NCBI GenBank assembly: GCA_963676045.1
Contig: OY780938.1
Span: 620,001 to 684,000, forward strand
From: Methanogranum sp963676045
GTDB lineage: Archaea; Thermoplasmatota; Thermoplasmata; Methanomassiliicoccales; Methanomethylophilaceae
Length of the DNA: 64,000 nt
Reading direction: 5' to 3'
The notes under the pieces are model-generated. The model was not told the DNA's origin. It did not search any database and saw only the letters and a list, made by a program, of their open reading frames with translations. Positions within the stretch are counted from its first letter, which is position 1. Every line of letters begins with the position of its first letter. Position numbers and translations under genes: made by a program. Below are positions 6,964-14,525 of the stretch, piece by piece.

Positions 6964-8325
6964 TCAACACGAGATATCCTTTCTCAGATAACGTCTATAG
7001 GACGTCATCAAATGAACGATCACAAAGGACATCTGGATCAGAATTGCTATTATCTCCATCGTCACAGATTGATTCACTACGAACCAATTGGCAAGAGATA
7101 TCGCCATCTGTATTCCAAAGAAGATAGCTACCAATACTCCGGTCTCTTCATTGCTACTGAGGAAATTCGTTGCTAAGAAACAGAAGCATATCGTACATGT
7201 GATGAATGAGGATGCCAAAAACGCCAAAATTATTAACATATCAAAATTCGAATTTGATATCGTTGCATATAGAACCGACTCAATTATAACTATTATTTGT
7301 GAAATGATAAATAATATCAAGAAAAATGTGAACTTTACTCTATAGACTTCTTTTCTTGAATATGGCAATGTTGAGAATGTCGTCTCTCTCATTTCATTAC
7401 CGAATGTTTTTACGACAAGAGAAAAATAAACTAAACCTAATACAAAAATCGATGATATGTATATGAAAAAATCAGAAGTCACGTGTAAAATTAAACAATA
7501 TCCTGGCAGAATAAAAATCAAGATAAGAATGGATTGAATGAACCTCTTTTCTACGATTAACCAAGTCAACAGAGAATGTTTTGAATTCGAAAAGAATCTA
7601 AAGAGATCTACATTCGCAAACCATTCAAAAGCATTGTCTCCCGATAAAATGTAATTCATTATCATATATTGAGCACAACTTTTACGAACAAAATATATCA
7701 AAATCATTATCGAAGTTATCGACCAAAGAGTCATTATATATATTCCATACTGCGAAAAACTGAATGCCAAATAGGATATAGCAAGATTCAACGAATTGAT
7801 AGAAATGATGTTGATGGCCTTGATGTAGAATTCTCTACCGCCTATCGGTGAATTGACCACAGAAATAACTGTTGTGGATAACGCTATCAAAACGGATGGT
7901 ATCAACATTATATCATATGTCAATGAATCGAAACCATGATGATATCCAACATCCCATAGTGATAAGGATATCATCACTATGATTATTATGGAGAAAAATA
8001 ATATGAATGTGGATATTACCCTTGCCTTAAAATTGACCATACGTGAATAAGGCAACAACCAGACGAATGAATTTTTTGTCTTAACAAAAGAACCTACGCT
8101 ATCGGTCTTGCAACCGATATCATCTGTAAACAATACTAGAAGAACTGACATTGTAAATATTGAAAAAGGAATCGAAATAGACTTGTCAATCATAAAATAT
8201 ATGATAAAAACAATAGAAGACTGCATACCAATAATAAAAAGAGAAGAATACGATATCAAATACCATCTAATCAAAGAAAATATACTCCCTTGATCTGCAG
8301 ATCCCTTATACATATTGGCAATCAT
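6964..8325 (-). CDS. ABC transporter permease, YtrC/YtrD-like
   Basis: A 453-aa polytopic membrane protein with about 10-12 hydrophobic helices and very few charges between them. It overlaps the upstream ATPase gene by 4 nt and is the last gene of a GntR-ATPase-permease operon. That arrangement is typical of YtrA-regulated ABC systems, usually drug- or cell-envelope-stress exporters. There is no substrate-binding protein. The gene is more AT-rich than its neighbours. Its TGA stop lies 2 bp from the convergent tgtA stop. Confidence 0.75.
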   Translation of the reverse strand: MIANMYKGSADQGSIFSLIRWYLISYSSLFIIGMQSSIVFIIYFMIDKSISIPFSIFTMSVLLVLFTDDIGCKTDSVGSFVKTKNSFVWLLPYSRMVNFKARVISTFILFFSIIIIVMISLSLWDVGYHHGFDSLTYDIMLIPSVLIALSTTVISVVNSPIGGREFYIKAINIISINSLNLAISYLAFSFSQYGIYIMTLWSITSIMILIYFVRKSCAQYMIMNYILSGDNAFEWFANVDLFRFFSNSKHSLLTWLIVEKRFIQSILILIFILPGYCLILHVTSDFFIYISSIFVLGLVYFSLVVKTFGNEMRETTFSTLPYSRKEVYRVKFTFFLILFIISQIIVIIESVLYATISNSNFDMLIILAFLASSFITCTICFCFLATNFLSSNEETGVLVAIFFGIQMAISLANWFVVNQSVTMEIIAILIQMSFVIVHLMTSYRRYLRKDISC

Positions 8326-9188
8326 GCTATCTGCTCTCTATCTTTTCTCAAAATTATTCTCAAGATGTTTTCAACGTTGGCCTTATCTATTATCAATTCT
8401 GGATAGGCTTCTTCGAAACCTTTGCGGTCTTTGATCAATATATTGGCTATGCCATTCATGGTTATGCGTCCAATGGTATCAGAAGGGTCGATATGAGGCG
8501 CATATTCCTGCTTACATCTTAATATGCCATAATTCTCGATCTCATCTGCATTAGCAGCGAGGATCAGTCTACCATCATGCATAAACAATACCTTATCCGC
8601 GATCTTATCGAGATCGCTAGTGATATGCGTGGACATTAGAACAGAATGATTACCTTCTTTGACGAAATCAGATAATATGCCGAGTATGTCATCTCTGAAG
8701 ACGGGATCCAATCCTGCTGTTGCCTCGTCCAATATCAACAATTCTGAATTATGAGACAACGCTATCGCAATTTGCAACTTCATCTTCATGCCTTTGGAGA
8801 ATGTCATTATCTTCCTATCGATAGGCAGATTGAATTTGCCAATATAACCGTAAAAACGATCAGAATCCCATTCGGGATACAGTATTTTGAATTCTGAATT
8901 AACATATTTGATATTCTTGTTTTGACCGAAATAGATATCGTCCAAAACTACACCTGTCCTCCCCTTCAATGGTACAATATCTTCGCCAGTGCGGTCGAAT
9001 ATCGATATCGAACCTGAATCGGGGATATATGCGCCAAGAATGCATTTTATTATCGTCGTCTTACCTGTACCGTTATCGCCCACCAATCCTACAATAGTCC
9101 CCTTCTCCACAGTGAAGGAAACATCCTTGAGAGAGAATCCGCCGAATGCCTTTACGAGGGATTTTACCTCGATCGCATTCTCTGTCAT
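8322..9188 (-). CDS. ABC transporter ATP-binding protein, YtrB-like
   Basis: The 288-aa nucleotide-binding subunit shows Walker A GDNGTGKTT (37-45), a signature region TFSKGMKMKLQIAIAL that deviates from the classic LSGGQ (FSKGM is usual in this subfamily), Walker B plus glutamate LLILDEATAGLDP, and the H-loop STHITSDLDKIAD. The C-terminal 70 residues form the short extension usual in exporter ATPases. It overlaps the GntR gene upstream and the permease gene downstream by 4 nt each, so the three are translationally coupled. Confidence 0.9.
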   Translation of the reverse strand: MTENAIEVKSLVKAFGGFSLKDVSFTVEKGTIVGLVGDNGTGKTTIIKCILGAYIPDSGSISIFDRTGEDIVPLKGRTGVVLDDIYFGQNKNIKYVNSEFKILYPEWDSDRFYGYIGKFNLPIDRKIMTFSKGMKMKLQIAIALSHNSELLILDEATAGLDPVFRDDILGILSDFVKEGNHSVLMSTHITSDLDKIADKVLFMHDGRLILAANADEIENYGILRCKQEYAPHIDPSDTIGRITMNGIANILIKDRKGFEEAYPELIIDKANVENILRIILRKDREQIA

Positions 9189-9565
9189 GATTTGCTCTCC
9201 TTGTACAGAATACCTAACATATTTGTCATCTCTTCTAAACTGATGCCGCTGTTGATGGCGGTCTCAACCGACCTCTGCAGATCCATCTCGATTTTCTTGA
9301 GGTTGAACTCCTTTAACATCTCGGGGTCTATCGCGGATACGAAACTGCCTTTCCCTTGGACGCTTTCGATGTATCCTTCGGCCTCTAGGTCATTGAACGC
9401 GCGTTTGGTCGTTATCACGCTGATCCTCAGCTCATTGGCAAGTGTGCGCATGCTCGGAAGAGGATCGCCAGACCTCAATTCGCCAGATAATATCGCGACC
9501 TTCATCTGATCGGTTATCTGCTCGTATATGGGTTTCTTGCTCGAATTGCTGAGGATTATGTTCAT
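9185..9565 (-). CDS. GntR-family regulator, YtrA subfamily
   Basis: A 126-aa protein from the ATG at 9565. An N-terminal winged helix (KPIYEQITDQMKVAILSGELRSG, then LPSMRTLANELRISVITTKRAFNDLEAEGYIESVQGKGSFV in successive segments) is followed by a short helical tail of about 45 residues, the dimerisation module of YtrA-type regulators. A longer frame reaches 9613 but the extra residues are non-homologous and cover the promoter, so I chose 9565. It probably represses its own operon through the repeats at 9575-9600 in response to a transported compound. Confidence 0.88.
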   Translation of the reverse strand: MNIILSNSSKKPIYEQITDQMKVAILSGELRSGDPLPSMRTLANELRISVITTKRAFNDLEAEGYIESVQGKGSFVSAIDPEMLKEFNLKKIEMDLQRSVETAINSGISLEEMTNMLGILYKESKS

Positions 9566-9574
9566 TGTTTTAAT

Positions 9575-9600
9575 GTGTATATATTGTATAGTGTATATAT
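9575..9600 (-). promoter_or_regulatory. Direct repeat over the GntR-operon promoter
   Basis: GTGTATATAT occurs at 9575-9584 and again at 9591-9600, separated by TGTATA; a related GTACAC follows near 9608. On the minus strand the upstream copy is a TATA-like box about 30 bp before the regulator's ATG. An operator overlapping the TATA box would give autorepression. Confidence 0.5.
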
Positions 9601-9664
9601 TTATTATGTACACTTATATCATGAACGACCATACTCTCAAAAATAGGCCATTTACGAAAATAAA

Positions 9665-9934
9665 TCACTCTGCGGTCTCGTCATCGTCCGGATCTATGTA
9701 AGGTCCGGCGGGGACAACGAGGCCAGAGGATTCCTCTGCGGTCTTTATGCATGCCAGGAGATCGTCCGCGGTGTTCCTCATGGTCCCTGCGTTGTCCGCC
9801 TTCATGAAAAGGATAAGGGTGTTTCCTTGGAGCTCCGACTGTACATAATCCCCGTTATCGGGAAGTATCGCCTTGCATACCGCCTCGGCGGTCTTCCTGT
9901 CGGGGTAATTCAGACGGAGCTCCAATGTCAGCAT
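9665..9934 (-). CDS. pcc1: KEOPS complex subunit Pcc1
   Basis: The 89-aa protein has the Pcc1 fold signature: an N-terminal strand LTLELRLNYPDRKTAEAVCKAI, a central strand GNTLILFMKADNAGTMRNTADDLL, and a helical end. Pcc1 dimerises KEOPS, which makes the universal N6-threonylcarbamoyl-adenosine at tRNA position 37. It starts 4 nt after the leuB stop and is probably the last gene of the leu operon, an odd partner that could simply share transcription. The acidic tail (DPDDDETAE) is ordinary. Oligo-T stretches follow on the transcribed strand near 9645. Confidence 0.85.
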   Translation of the reverse strand: MLTLELRLNYPDRKTAEAVCKAILPDNGDYVQSELQGNTLILFMKADNAGTMRNTADDLLACIKTAEESSGLVVPAGPYIDPDDDETAE

Positions 9935-9938
9935 TCGA

Positions 9939-11057
9939 TCACTTCTTCTGGTTGAGGACGTATTCGATTACGGCCTTTCCGACCTGCTGTGTGTTCAGCT
10001 TGCCGCCGAGGTCGGGTGTGGTCTTGCCGTGGTCTAGACAGTGTCTGACGGCATCATGCAGTATCTGCCCTTCCTTGGCATATCCCTGGTTGTCCAACAG
10101 CATCTGGGCTGCGAGTATCGCCGCTATGGGATTTGCCTTGCCCTGGCCGGCTATGTCGGGTGCTGATCCGTGTATGGGCTCGAACATGCTCACTCCGTTG
10201 GGGTTGATGTTACCGCTGCCTCCCATTCCGAGTCCGCCCTGGAGCTGTGCTCCGAGATCGGTGAGTATGTCTCCGAAGAGGTTCGGGACCGCTATGGTGC
10301 CGAACGTCTCTGGACGTACGATCATCGCCATCGCCATCGCATCGACGAACATGAAATCGAGTTTCATGCCGTACTCGTCGGCCTTCTGCTGGAATATCTC
10401 CCTCTGCATGCCGTATATGTGGGTGCACACGTTGGCCTTGTCGACCAATGTGACCTTCTTATCTCCCCTCGCCTCCGCGTATTTGAAGGAATAGTCGGCG
10501 AACCTCGTGATCCCTTTCTTGGATAGGAATCCTATCTCGAATGCGAACTCATCGGAAGGCTCCGCCTTCACATCGAGCGTGATGTCCAGGGTGTACATCT
10601 CCCTCTTGACCTTGAGCTTCGAGGATGACCTGGCATGTCCGAACTCCCCGCCTGCGCCCATGTAGAAGTCCTCGGTGTTCTCCCTGAGGAAATGCATGTC
10701 GAATGGCACCTCCCTCTTGAGGGGGACCAACGGGAACCATGATGTCACTGGCCTGAGGTTTATGTACTGGTCGAACACGGCCCTCATCTTGAGGAGGACG
10801 CCTTGCTCGAGGACACCTGGCTTGACCCTGGGGTCTCCGATGGCGCCGAAGTATATCGCATCCTTCTTCTTCAGGTCGTGTATGTCCTCATCGGTGAGTA
10901 GCTCGCCTGTCTTCAGGTATCTGTCGGAACCTATGTCGAACATCTCCCCGTCGTAATCGAAGGTCGAAATCTCCGATACCGCGTCGAGGACGTCCATTCC
11001 CACAGCTATTACCTCTTTACCTATCCCGTCTCCGGGTATTATCGCCAAGTGCTTCAC
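9939..11057 (-). CDS. leuB: 3-isopropylmalate dehydrogenase
   Basis: Oxidatively decarboxylates 3-isopropylmalate to 2-ketoisocaproate. This 372-aa protein of the isocitrate/isopropylmalate dehydrogenase family has the N-terminal IPGDGIGKEV, LRENTEDFYMG, the metal/substrate aspartates in DAMAMAMI and NLFGDILTDLGAQLQGG, and EPIHGSAPDIAGQGKANPIA. The start codon is GTG, confirmed by GGAGG ending 7 nt upstream; it overlaps the leuD stop. A related paralog could serve isoleucine or coenzyme B synthesis. The leucine leader at the head of the operon favours the leucine pathway. Confidence 0.9.
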   Translation of the reverse strand: MKHLAIIPGDGIGKEVIAVGMDVLDAVSEISTFDYDGEMFDIGSDRYLKTGELLTDEDIHDLKKKDAIYFGAIGDPRVKPGVLEQGVLLKMRAVFDQYINLRPVTSWFPLVPLKREVPFDMHFLRENTEDFYMGAGGEFGHARSSSKLKVKREMYTLDITLDVKAEPSDEFAFEIGFLSKKGITRFADYSFKYAEARGDKKVTLVDKANVCTHIYGMQREIFQQKADEYGMKLDFMFVDAMAMAMIVRPETFGTIAVPNLFGDILTDLGAQLQGGLGMGGSGNINPNGVSMFEPIHGSAPDIAGQGKANPIAAILAAQMLLDNQGYAKEGQILHDAVRHCLDHGKTTPDLGGKLNTQQVGKAVIEYVLNQKK

Positions 11058-11542
11058 AGTTTACCCTCCTTTACCATGTTGATGAGACCTCCAGATTTCA
11101 TCAGGTCGTTGATGAACGGAGGATATTTCTGGAATTTGTACTCTTTTCCGGTTGTGACGTTCTTGACGACACCTTTCTCTATGTCAACTGACATGATGTC
11201 GCCTTCGGATGCCTCGACCTTGCATTCTACCAACAGGAGGCCGATGTTCATCGAGTTCCTGTAGAATATGCGTGCGAAGGACTCCGCGATTATGCATGAG
11301 AAACCTGCCTGTACCAATGATAGCGGGGCATGCTCCCTGGACGATCCGCAGCCGAAGTTCCTTCCGGCCACGAGGACATCCCCTTTCTTGACCTCATTGC
11401 TGAAACCTGGTCTGACCTTCTCGAATATGAAGTCGTTCAGATGGGTCAGGTTCGTCGAGAGCAGACGCTCGGCCGGTATTATCTGGTCGGTGTCCACGTT
11501 GTCCCCGAACTTCCATGCCTTTGCCTGTATCTTTGTCATCAC
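11054..11542 (-). CDS. leuD: 3-isopropylmalate dehydratase small subunit
   Basis: The 162-aa swivel-domain subunit partners LeuC in isomerising 2-isopropylmalate to 3-isopropylmalate. It shows the N-terminal AWKFGDNVDTDQIIPAERL, GRNFGCGSSREHAPL, and FARIFYRNSMNIGL blocks of archaeal LeuD/HacB proteins. It overlaps leuC upstream (ATGA) and leuB downstream, so the leu genes are tightly coupled. The related homoaconitase small subunit for coenzyme B is an alternative by homology alone; operon context argues for LeuD. Confidence 0.92.
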   Translation of the reverse strand: MMTKIQAKAWKFGDNVDTDQIIPAERLLSTNLTHLNDFIFEKVRPGFSNEVKKGDVLVAGRNFGCGSSREHAPLSLVQAGFSCIIAESFARIFYRNSMNIGLLLVECKVEASEGDIMSVDIEKGVVKNVTTGKEYKFQKYPPFINDLMKSGGLINMVKEGKL

Positions 11543-12798
11543 GATCCCCCCAATTGGGCCGGTGTCACGATCTTGCCTGCGATGGCCGATGCCGCGACGA
11601 CCTGCGGGCCTGCGAGATAGACCTCCGATGCCTTGTCACCCATCCTTCCGATGAAGTTCCTGTTGGTGGAGGCGACCGCCCTCTCTCCGGCTGCGAGGAT
11701 GCCCATGTATCCTCCCAGGCATGCGCCGCATGTCGGTCCGGATATGAACGCGCCCGCGTCCAGGAATATCTGCATCAGACCCTCGTCCAGCATCTGGCGG
11801 TATACCTTCTGGGATGCGGGGACGACAAGGAACCTCACGTCCGGATGGACGTGCTTGCCTTTCACTATGGCGGCTGCTATGCGCATGTCCTCGATGCGCC
11901 CGTTGGTACAGGAGCCGAGGTATGCCTGATCTATCTTCACGTCCGTCTCTTTTACGATGTGTCCGTTGCTTGGCAGGTGCGGGAATGCGACCATCGAATC
12001 GATCTTCGAGAGGTCGTATTTCAGAACGCAGCAGTACTTCGCATCCGCATCGGCCTCCACTGGCTTGTAGCTGCCTTTGACGGTGTTCTTGATGTACTCA
12101 TTGGTCTGCTCGTCACATGGGAATATGCCTGCCTTACCGCCGGCCTCGATGGCCATGTTCGATACGGTAAGCCTGTCGGAGACGGATATGTTCGCCACAC
12201 CTGGTCCATGGAACTCGAACGCCTTGTAATTGGCACCGTCCACTCCTATGTCGGTGATGATCTTTATTATCAGATCCTTCCCGCCGACATCCTTCTTGAA
12301 CTTCCCGGTCAATTCGACCTTGATTGTCTCTGGTACCTTGAACCAGAGGTGCCCGGTGGCGAATGCCGCCGCTGCCTCTGTGGACCCGATACCGGTGGAG
12401 AATGCGTTGATGCCTCCGTATGTGCAGGTGTGGGAGTCTGCTCCGACGATGAGCCTTCCTGGGGCCGCGAATCCTTCCTCGATCATCAATTGGTGGCATA
12501 CGCCGCCCTTTCCTACCTCGTAGTAGTTCTTGATGCCGTGCTTCCTCGCGAAGTCCCTCATCTCCTTTGCCTGCTCGGCCGATGCCACGTCCTTGTTGGG
12601 GACGTAGTGGTCGGGTATCAGGACCATGCGGTCCTTGTACATGCTGTTCGTTCCTATCTTGTCGTACTCTCTGAACGCTATAGGTCCGGTGACATCGTTG
12701 ACCATGACATAGTCAACATTGGCGACCACGATCTGTCCAGCTACCGCATCCGTCCCGGATTTCTCCGAGAGGATCTTCTCTGCAATTGTCTTTCCCAT
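11539..12798 (-). CDS. leuC: 3-isopropylmalate dehydratase large subunit
   Basis: The 419-aa aconitase-family catalytic subunit holds the [4Fe-4S] cluster. Cluster cysteines sit in YLGSCTNGRIEDM and GPTCGACLGGYMG. Other landmarks are the N-terminal MGKTIAEKILSEK, the GADSHTCTYGG block and the C-terminal STNRNFIGRMG. The length is that of the short archaeal LeuC/HacA type. Its ATG overlaps the leuA TAA stop (TAATG), so translation depends on leuA and hence on the attenuator proposed at 14390-14490. Confidence 0.92.
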   Translation of the reverse strand: MGKTIAEKILSEKSGTDAVAGQIVVANVDYVMVNDVTGPIAFREYDKIGTNSMYKDRMVLIPDHYVPNKDVASAEQAKEMRDFARKHGIKNYYEVGKGGVCHQLMIEEGFAAPGRLIVGADSHTCTYGGINAFSTGIGSTEAAAAFATGHLWFKVPETIKVELTGKFKKDVGGKDLIIKIITDIGVDGANYKAFEFHGPGVANISVSDRLTVSNMAIEAGGKAGIFPCDEQTNEYIKNTVKGSYKPVEADADAKYCCVLKYDLSKIDSMVAFPHLPSNGHIVKETDVKIDQAYLGSCTNGRIEDMRIAAAIVKGKHVHPDVRFLVVPASQKVYRQMLDEGLMQIFLDAGAFISGPTCGACLGGYMGILAAGERAVASTNRNFIGRMGDKASEVYLAGPQVVAASAIAGKIVTPAQLGGS

Positions 12799-14390
12799 TA
12801 CGCATTCCTCTGTCTTGCGAAATCCCTGTTGATCGCGGCCATGGTCGCATCAACCGATGTCTCTACGATGTCCAGCCCCACTGCCTTTCCGACAGACAGG
12901 CCGCCATCGTTCTGAACGTTCTTCACCATCACCGTCACCTCGCATATGGAGTCGCTCTTGCCTGTTATGGCGCTGAGCTTGTATTCCTCCATGGTTATGT
13001 TCTCGTTGACGGCCAGCCTTATGGCGTTTATGGCTGCGTCGACAGGACCAACACCTATGCTGGCCACTGTCCTCTTGTCTATTCCGCCTATGGTCACCGT
13101 CACGGTGGCCGTGGACGTGGTATTCTTGCCGGTCAACACTGTCAACTGGTCGAGGGACACCCTCTTATCTGCCATCCCCTTCTTGTACATCAGATTATCT
13201 ACGATGACCATCAGTTCCGCGTCGTCGATCTCTTTGCCGCCGATGGCGATATTCTTGATCATCTCCATCAGATCGTTCATGTGATCCGCGGGGAACTTGA
13301 TGCCCAACGCATCCAACCTTCCCTGCACCGAGTGCGCACCTGAGTGCTTCCCCAGGACTATGTGCCTGTCCACTCCTACCAGTTCAGGCAGGAACGGCTC
13401 GTATGTCGAGGTGTTGTTCATTATGCCGTGGACGTGTATGCCGGACTCGTGTGCGAAGGCGTTCCTCCCGATTATGGGCTTGTTGTAAGCCATATTGAAT
13501 CCGGTCACCCTCTCCACTATCTTGGACGTCTTTCCTATCTTGCTCAGATCGACGGTGCTAACGCCGTAGTTCGCGAACAGATTCAGCGTGACCTCTTCCA
13601 AGGCCGCGTTGCCTGTCCTCTCGCCTATGCCGTTCATGCAGACATGGCATATCGTCGCACCGGACTCTACCGCCGCTATGGTGTTGGCCACTGCCAGTCC
13701 CATATCGTTGTGGCAATGCACCGCTATCGGTATGTCCACTGATCTCCTTATCTCGCCTACCAGATATCTCATGGCCGTAGGTATTATCACACCGACCGTG
13801 TCGGGTATGTTGATGGCGCATGCGCCTGCCTCCTCGACTCCCTTGTAGACGGACTTCATGAATTCCAATTCAGATCTCGTTGCATCCTCGCATGAGAACT
13901 GGACCCTCAATCCATGGGCCCTGGCGTACTCGACGGTATCGATCGCCCTTGCCCTGACATCCTCTGGCTTCATCTTCAGCTTGTACTTCATGTGCAGGTC
14001 CGATGTTGCTATGAATGTGTGGACGTAGTCCAACCCCGTGTCTATGACGGCGTCTATATCTGAACGGACCGAACGGGCCAGACTGCAGAGTGTGGCATCC
14101 ATGTTCGAATCCCTGATCTTTTTGATCGTCTCCTTCTCGGTCTCACCTGAAGCCGCAAACCCGACCTCCATTATGTCGACTCCGAGATCGTCGAGGGCGA
14201 GTGCTATCCTAACCTTGTCATCCTGGCTCAAAGCGATTCCAGGTGATTGCTCACCGTCCCTCAGTGTAGTATCGAAGATCTTTACATCTTTAATGGGGCC
14301 CACACCGGAGAGCGCAAGCTGGTTATATGGACTTATTGCGAGCATATCTTCCAAATTCCTAGCGCTTTCACTGGTTTGTTGCGTTTTCAT
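12798..14390 (-). CDS. leuA: 2-isopropylmalate synthase
   Basis: Condenses acetyl-CoA with 2-ketoisovalerate, the first committed step of leucine synthesis. The 530-aa protein has the HMGL-like TIM barrel with FDTTLRDGEQSPG (39-51), the metal-binding AVHCHNDMG, NGIGERTGNAALEE and FAHESGIHVHG, and a C-terminal LeuA allosteric dimerisation domain (about 400-530) for leucine feedback. Citramalate synthase (CimA) is a close relative. The leucine-rich leader directly upstream supports isopropylmalate synthase. The SD GGTGG (14399-14395) lies 4 nt before the ATG inside a strong alternative helix. Confidence 0.88.
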   Translation of the reverse strand: MKTQQTSESARNLEDMLAISPYNQLALSGVGPIKDVKIFDTTLRDGEQSPGIALSQDDKVRIALALDDLGVDIMEVGFAASGETEKETIKKIRDSNMDATLCSLARSVRSDIDAVIDTGLDYVHTFIATSDLHMKYKLKMKPEDVRARAIDTVEYARAHGLRVQFSCEDATRSELEFMKSVYKGVEEAGACAINIPDTVGVIIPTAMRYLVGEIRRSVDIPIAVHCHNDMGLAVANTIAAVESGATICHVCMNGIGERTGNAALEEVTLNLFANYGVSTVDLSKIGKTSKIVERVTGFNMAYNKPIIGRNAFAHESGIHVHGIMNNTSTYEPFLPELVGVDRHIVLGKHSGAHSVQGRLDALGIKFPADHMNDLMEMIKNIAIGGKEIDDAELMVIVDNLMYKKGMADKRVSLDQLTVLTGKNTTSTATVTVTIGGIDKRTVASIGVGPVDAAINAIRLAVNENITMEEYKLSAITGKSDSICEVTVMVKNVQNDGGLSVGKAVGLDIVETSVDATMAAINRDFARQRNA

Positions 14391-14490
14391 AAAACCACCA
14401 AACCGTCATAGCTACCACTGCTTACTCAAGAAGTAAAAGTCCGGTGGTTGTGCTGAAGATCATTTTAATCCTCTTTGACGGTGAGTTCAC
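14390..14490 (-). promoter_or_regulatory. Predicted translational attenuator of the leu operon
   Basis: Four segments on the minus strand can pair in exclusive ways. A is ACCGTC (14482-14477), B is AACCACC (14449-14443), C is GTGGT (14418-14414), D1 is GACGGT (14407-14402) and D2 is GGTGGTT (14399-14393). B-D2 forms 7 perfect pairs and buries the leuA SD. B-C forms 5 pairs. A-D1 forms 6 pairs and is topologically incompatible with B-D2. A ribosome stalled on the Leu codons (14439-14428) would cover B and free the SD. A ribosome finishing at the TAA would cover C and leave B free to mask the SD. No U-run follows D2, so control of translation is more likely than transcription termination. Confidence 0.65.
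14422..14463 (-). CDS. leuL: leu operon leader peptide with four consecutive Leu codons
   Basis: A 13-codon frame encodes MIFSTTTGLLLLE and ends in TAA. It has its own SD (AGAGG, 6 nt before the ATG) and begins roughly 20 nt after the start expected from the TATA box at 14503-14512. Codons 9-12 are CTT TTA CTT CTT, leucine codons that look uncommon in the neighbouring core genes, which favour CTC, CTG and TTG. The frame lies entirely in the leuA 5' leader and ends 31 nt before the leuA ATG. Its codons 5-7 form one arm of the alternative hairpins. I infer a sensor of leucyl-tRNA charging like bacterial leu leaders. Confidence 0.75.
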   Translation of the reverse strand: MIFSTTTGLLLLE

Positions 14491-14502
14491 AATTATGTAA
14501 GC

Positions 14503-14512
14503 ATTATATAAA
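14503..14512 (-). promoter_or_regulatory. TATA box of the leu operon
   Basis: TTTATATAAT on the minus strand would place the transcription start near 14482, leaving a leader of about 90 nt that contains the whole leader peptide and attenuator. Confidence 0.6.
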
Positions 14513-14525
14513 GATTAGGTGAATG

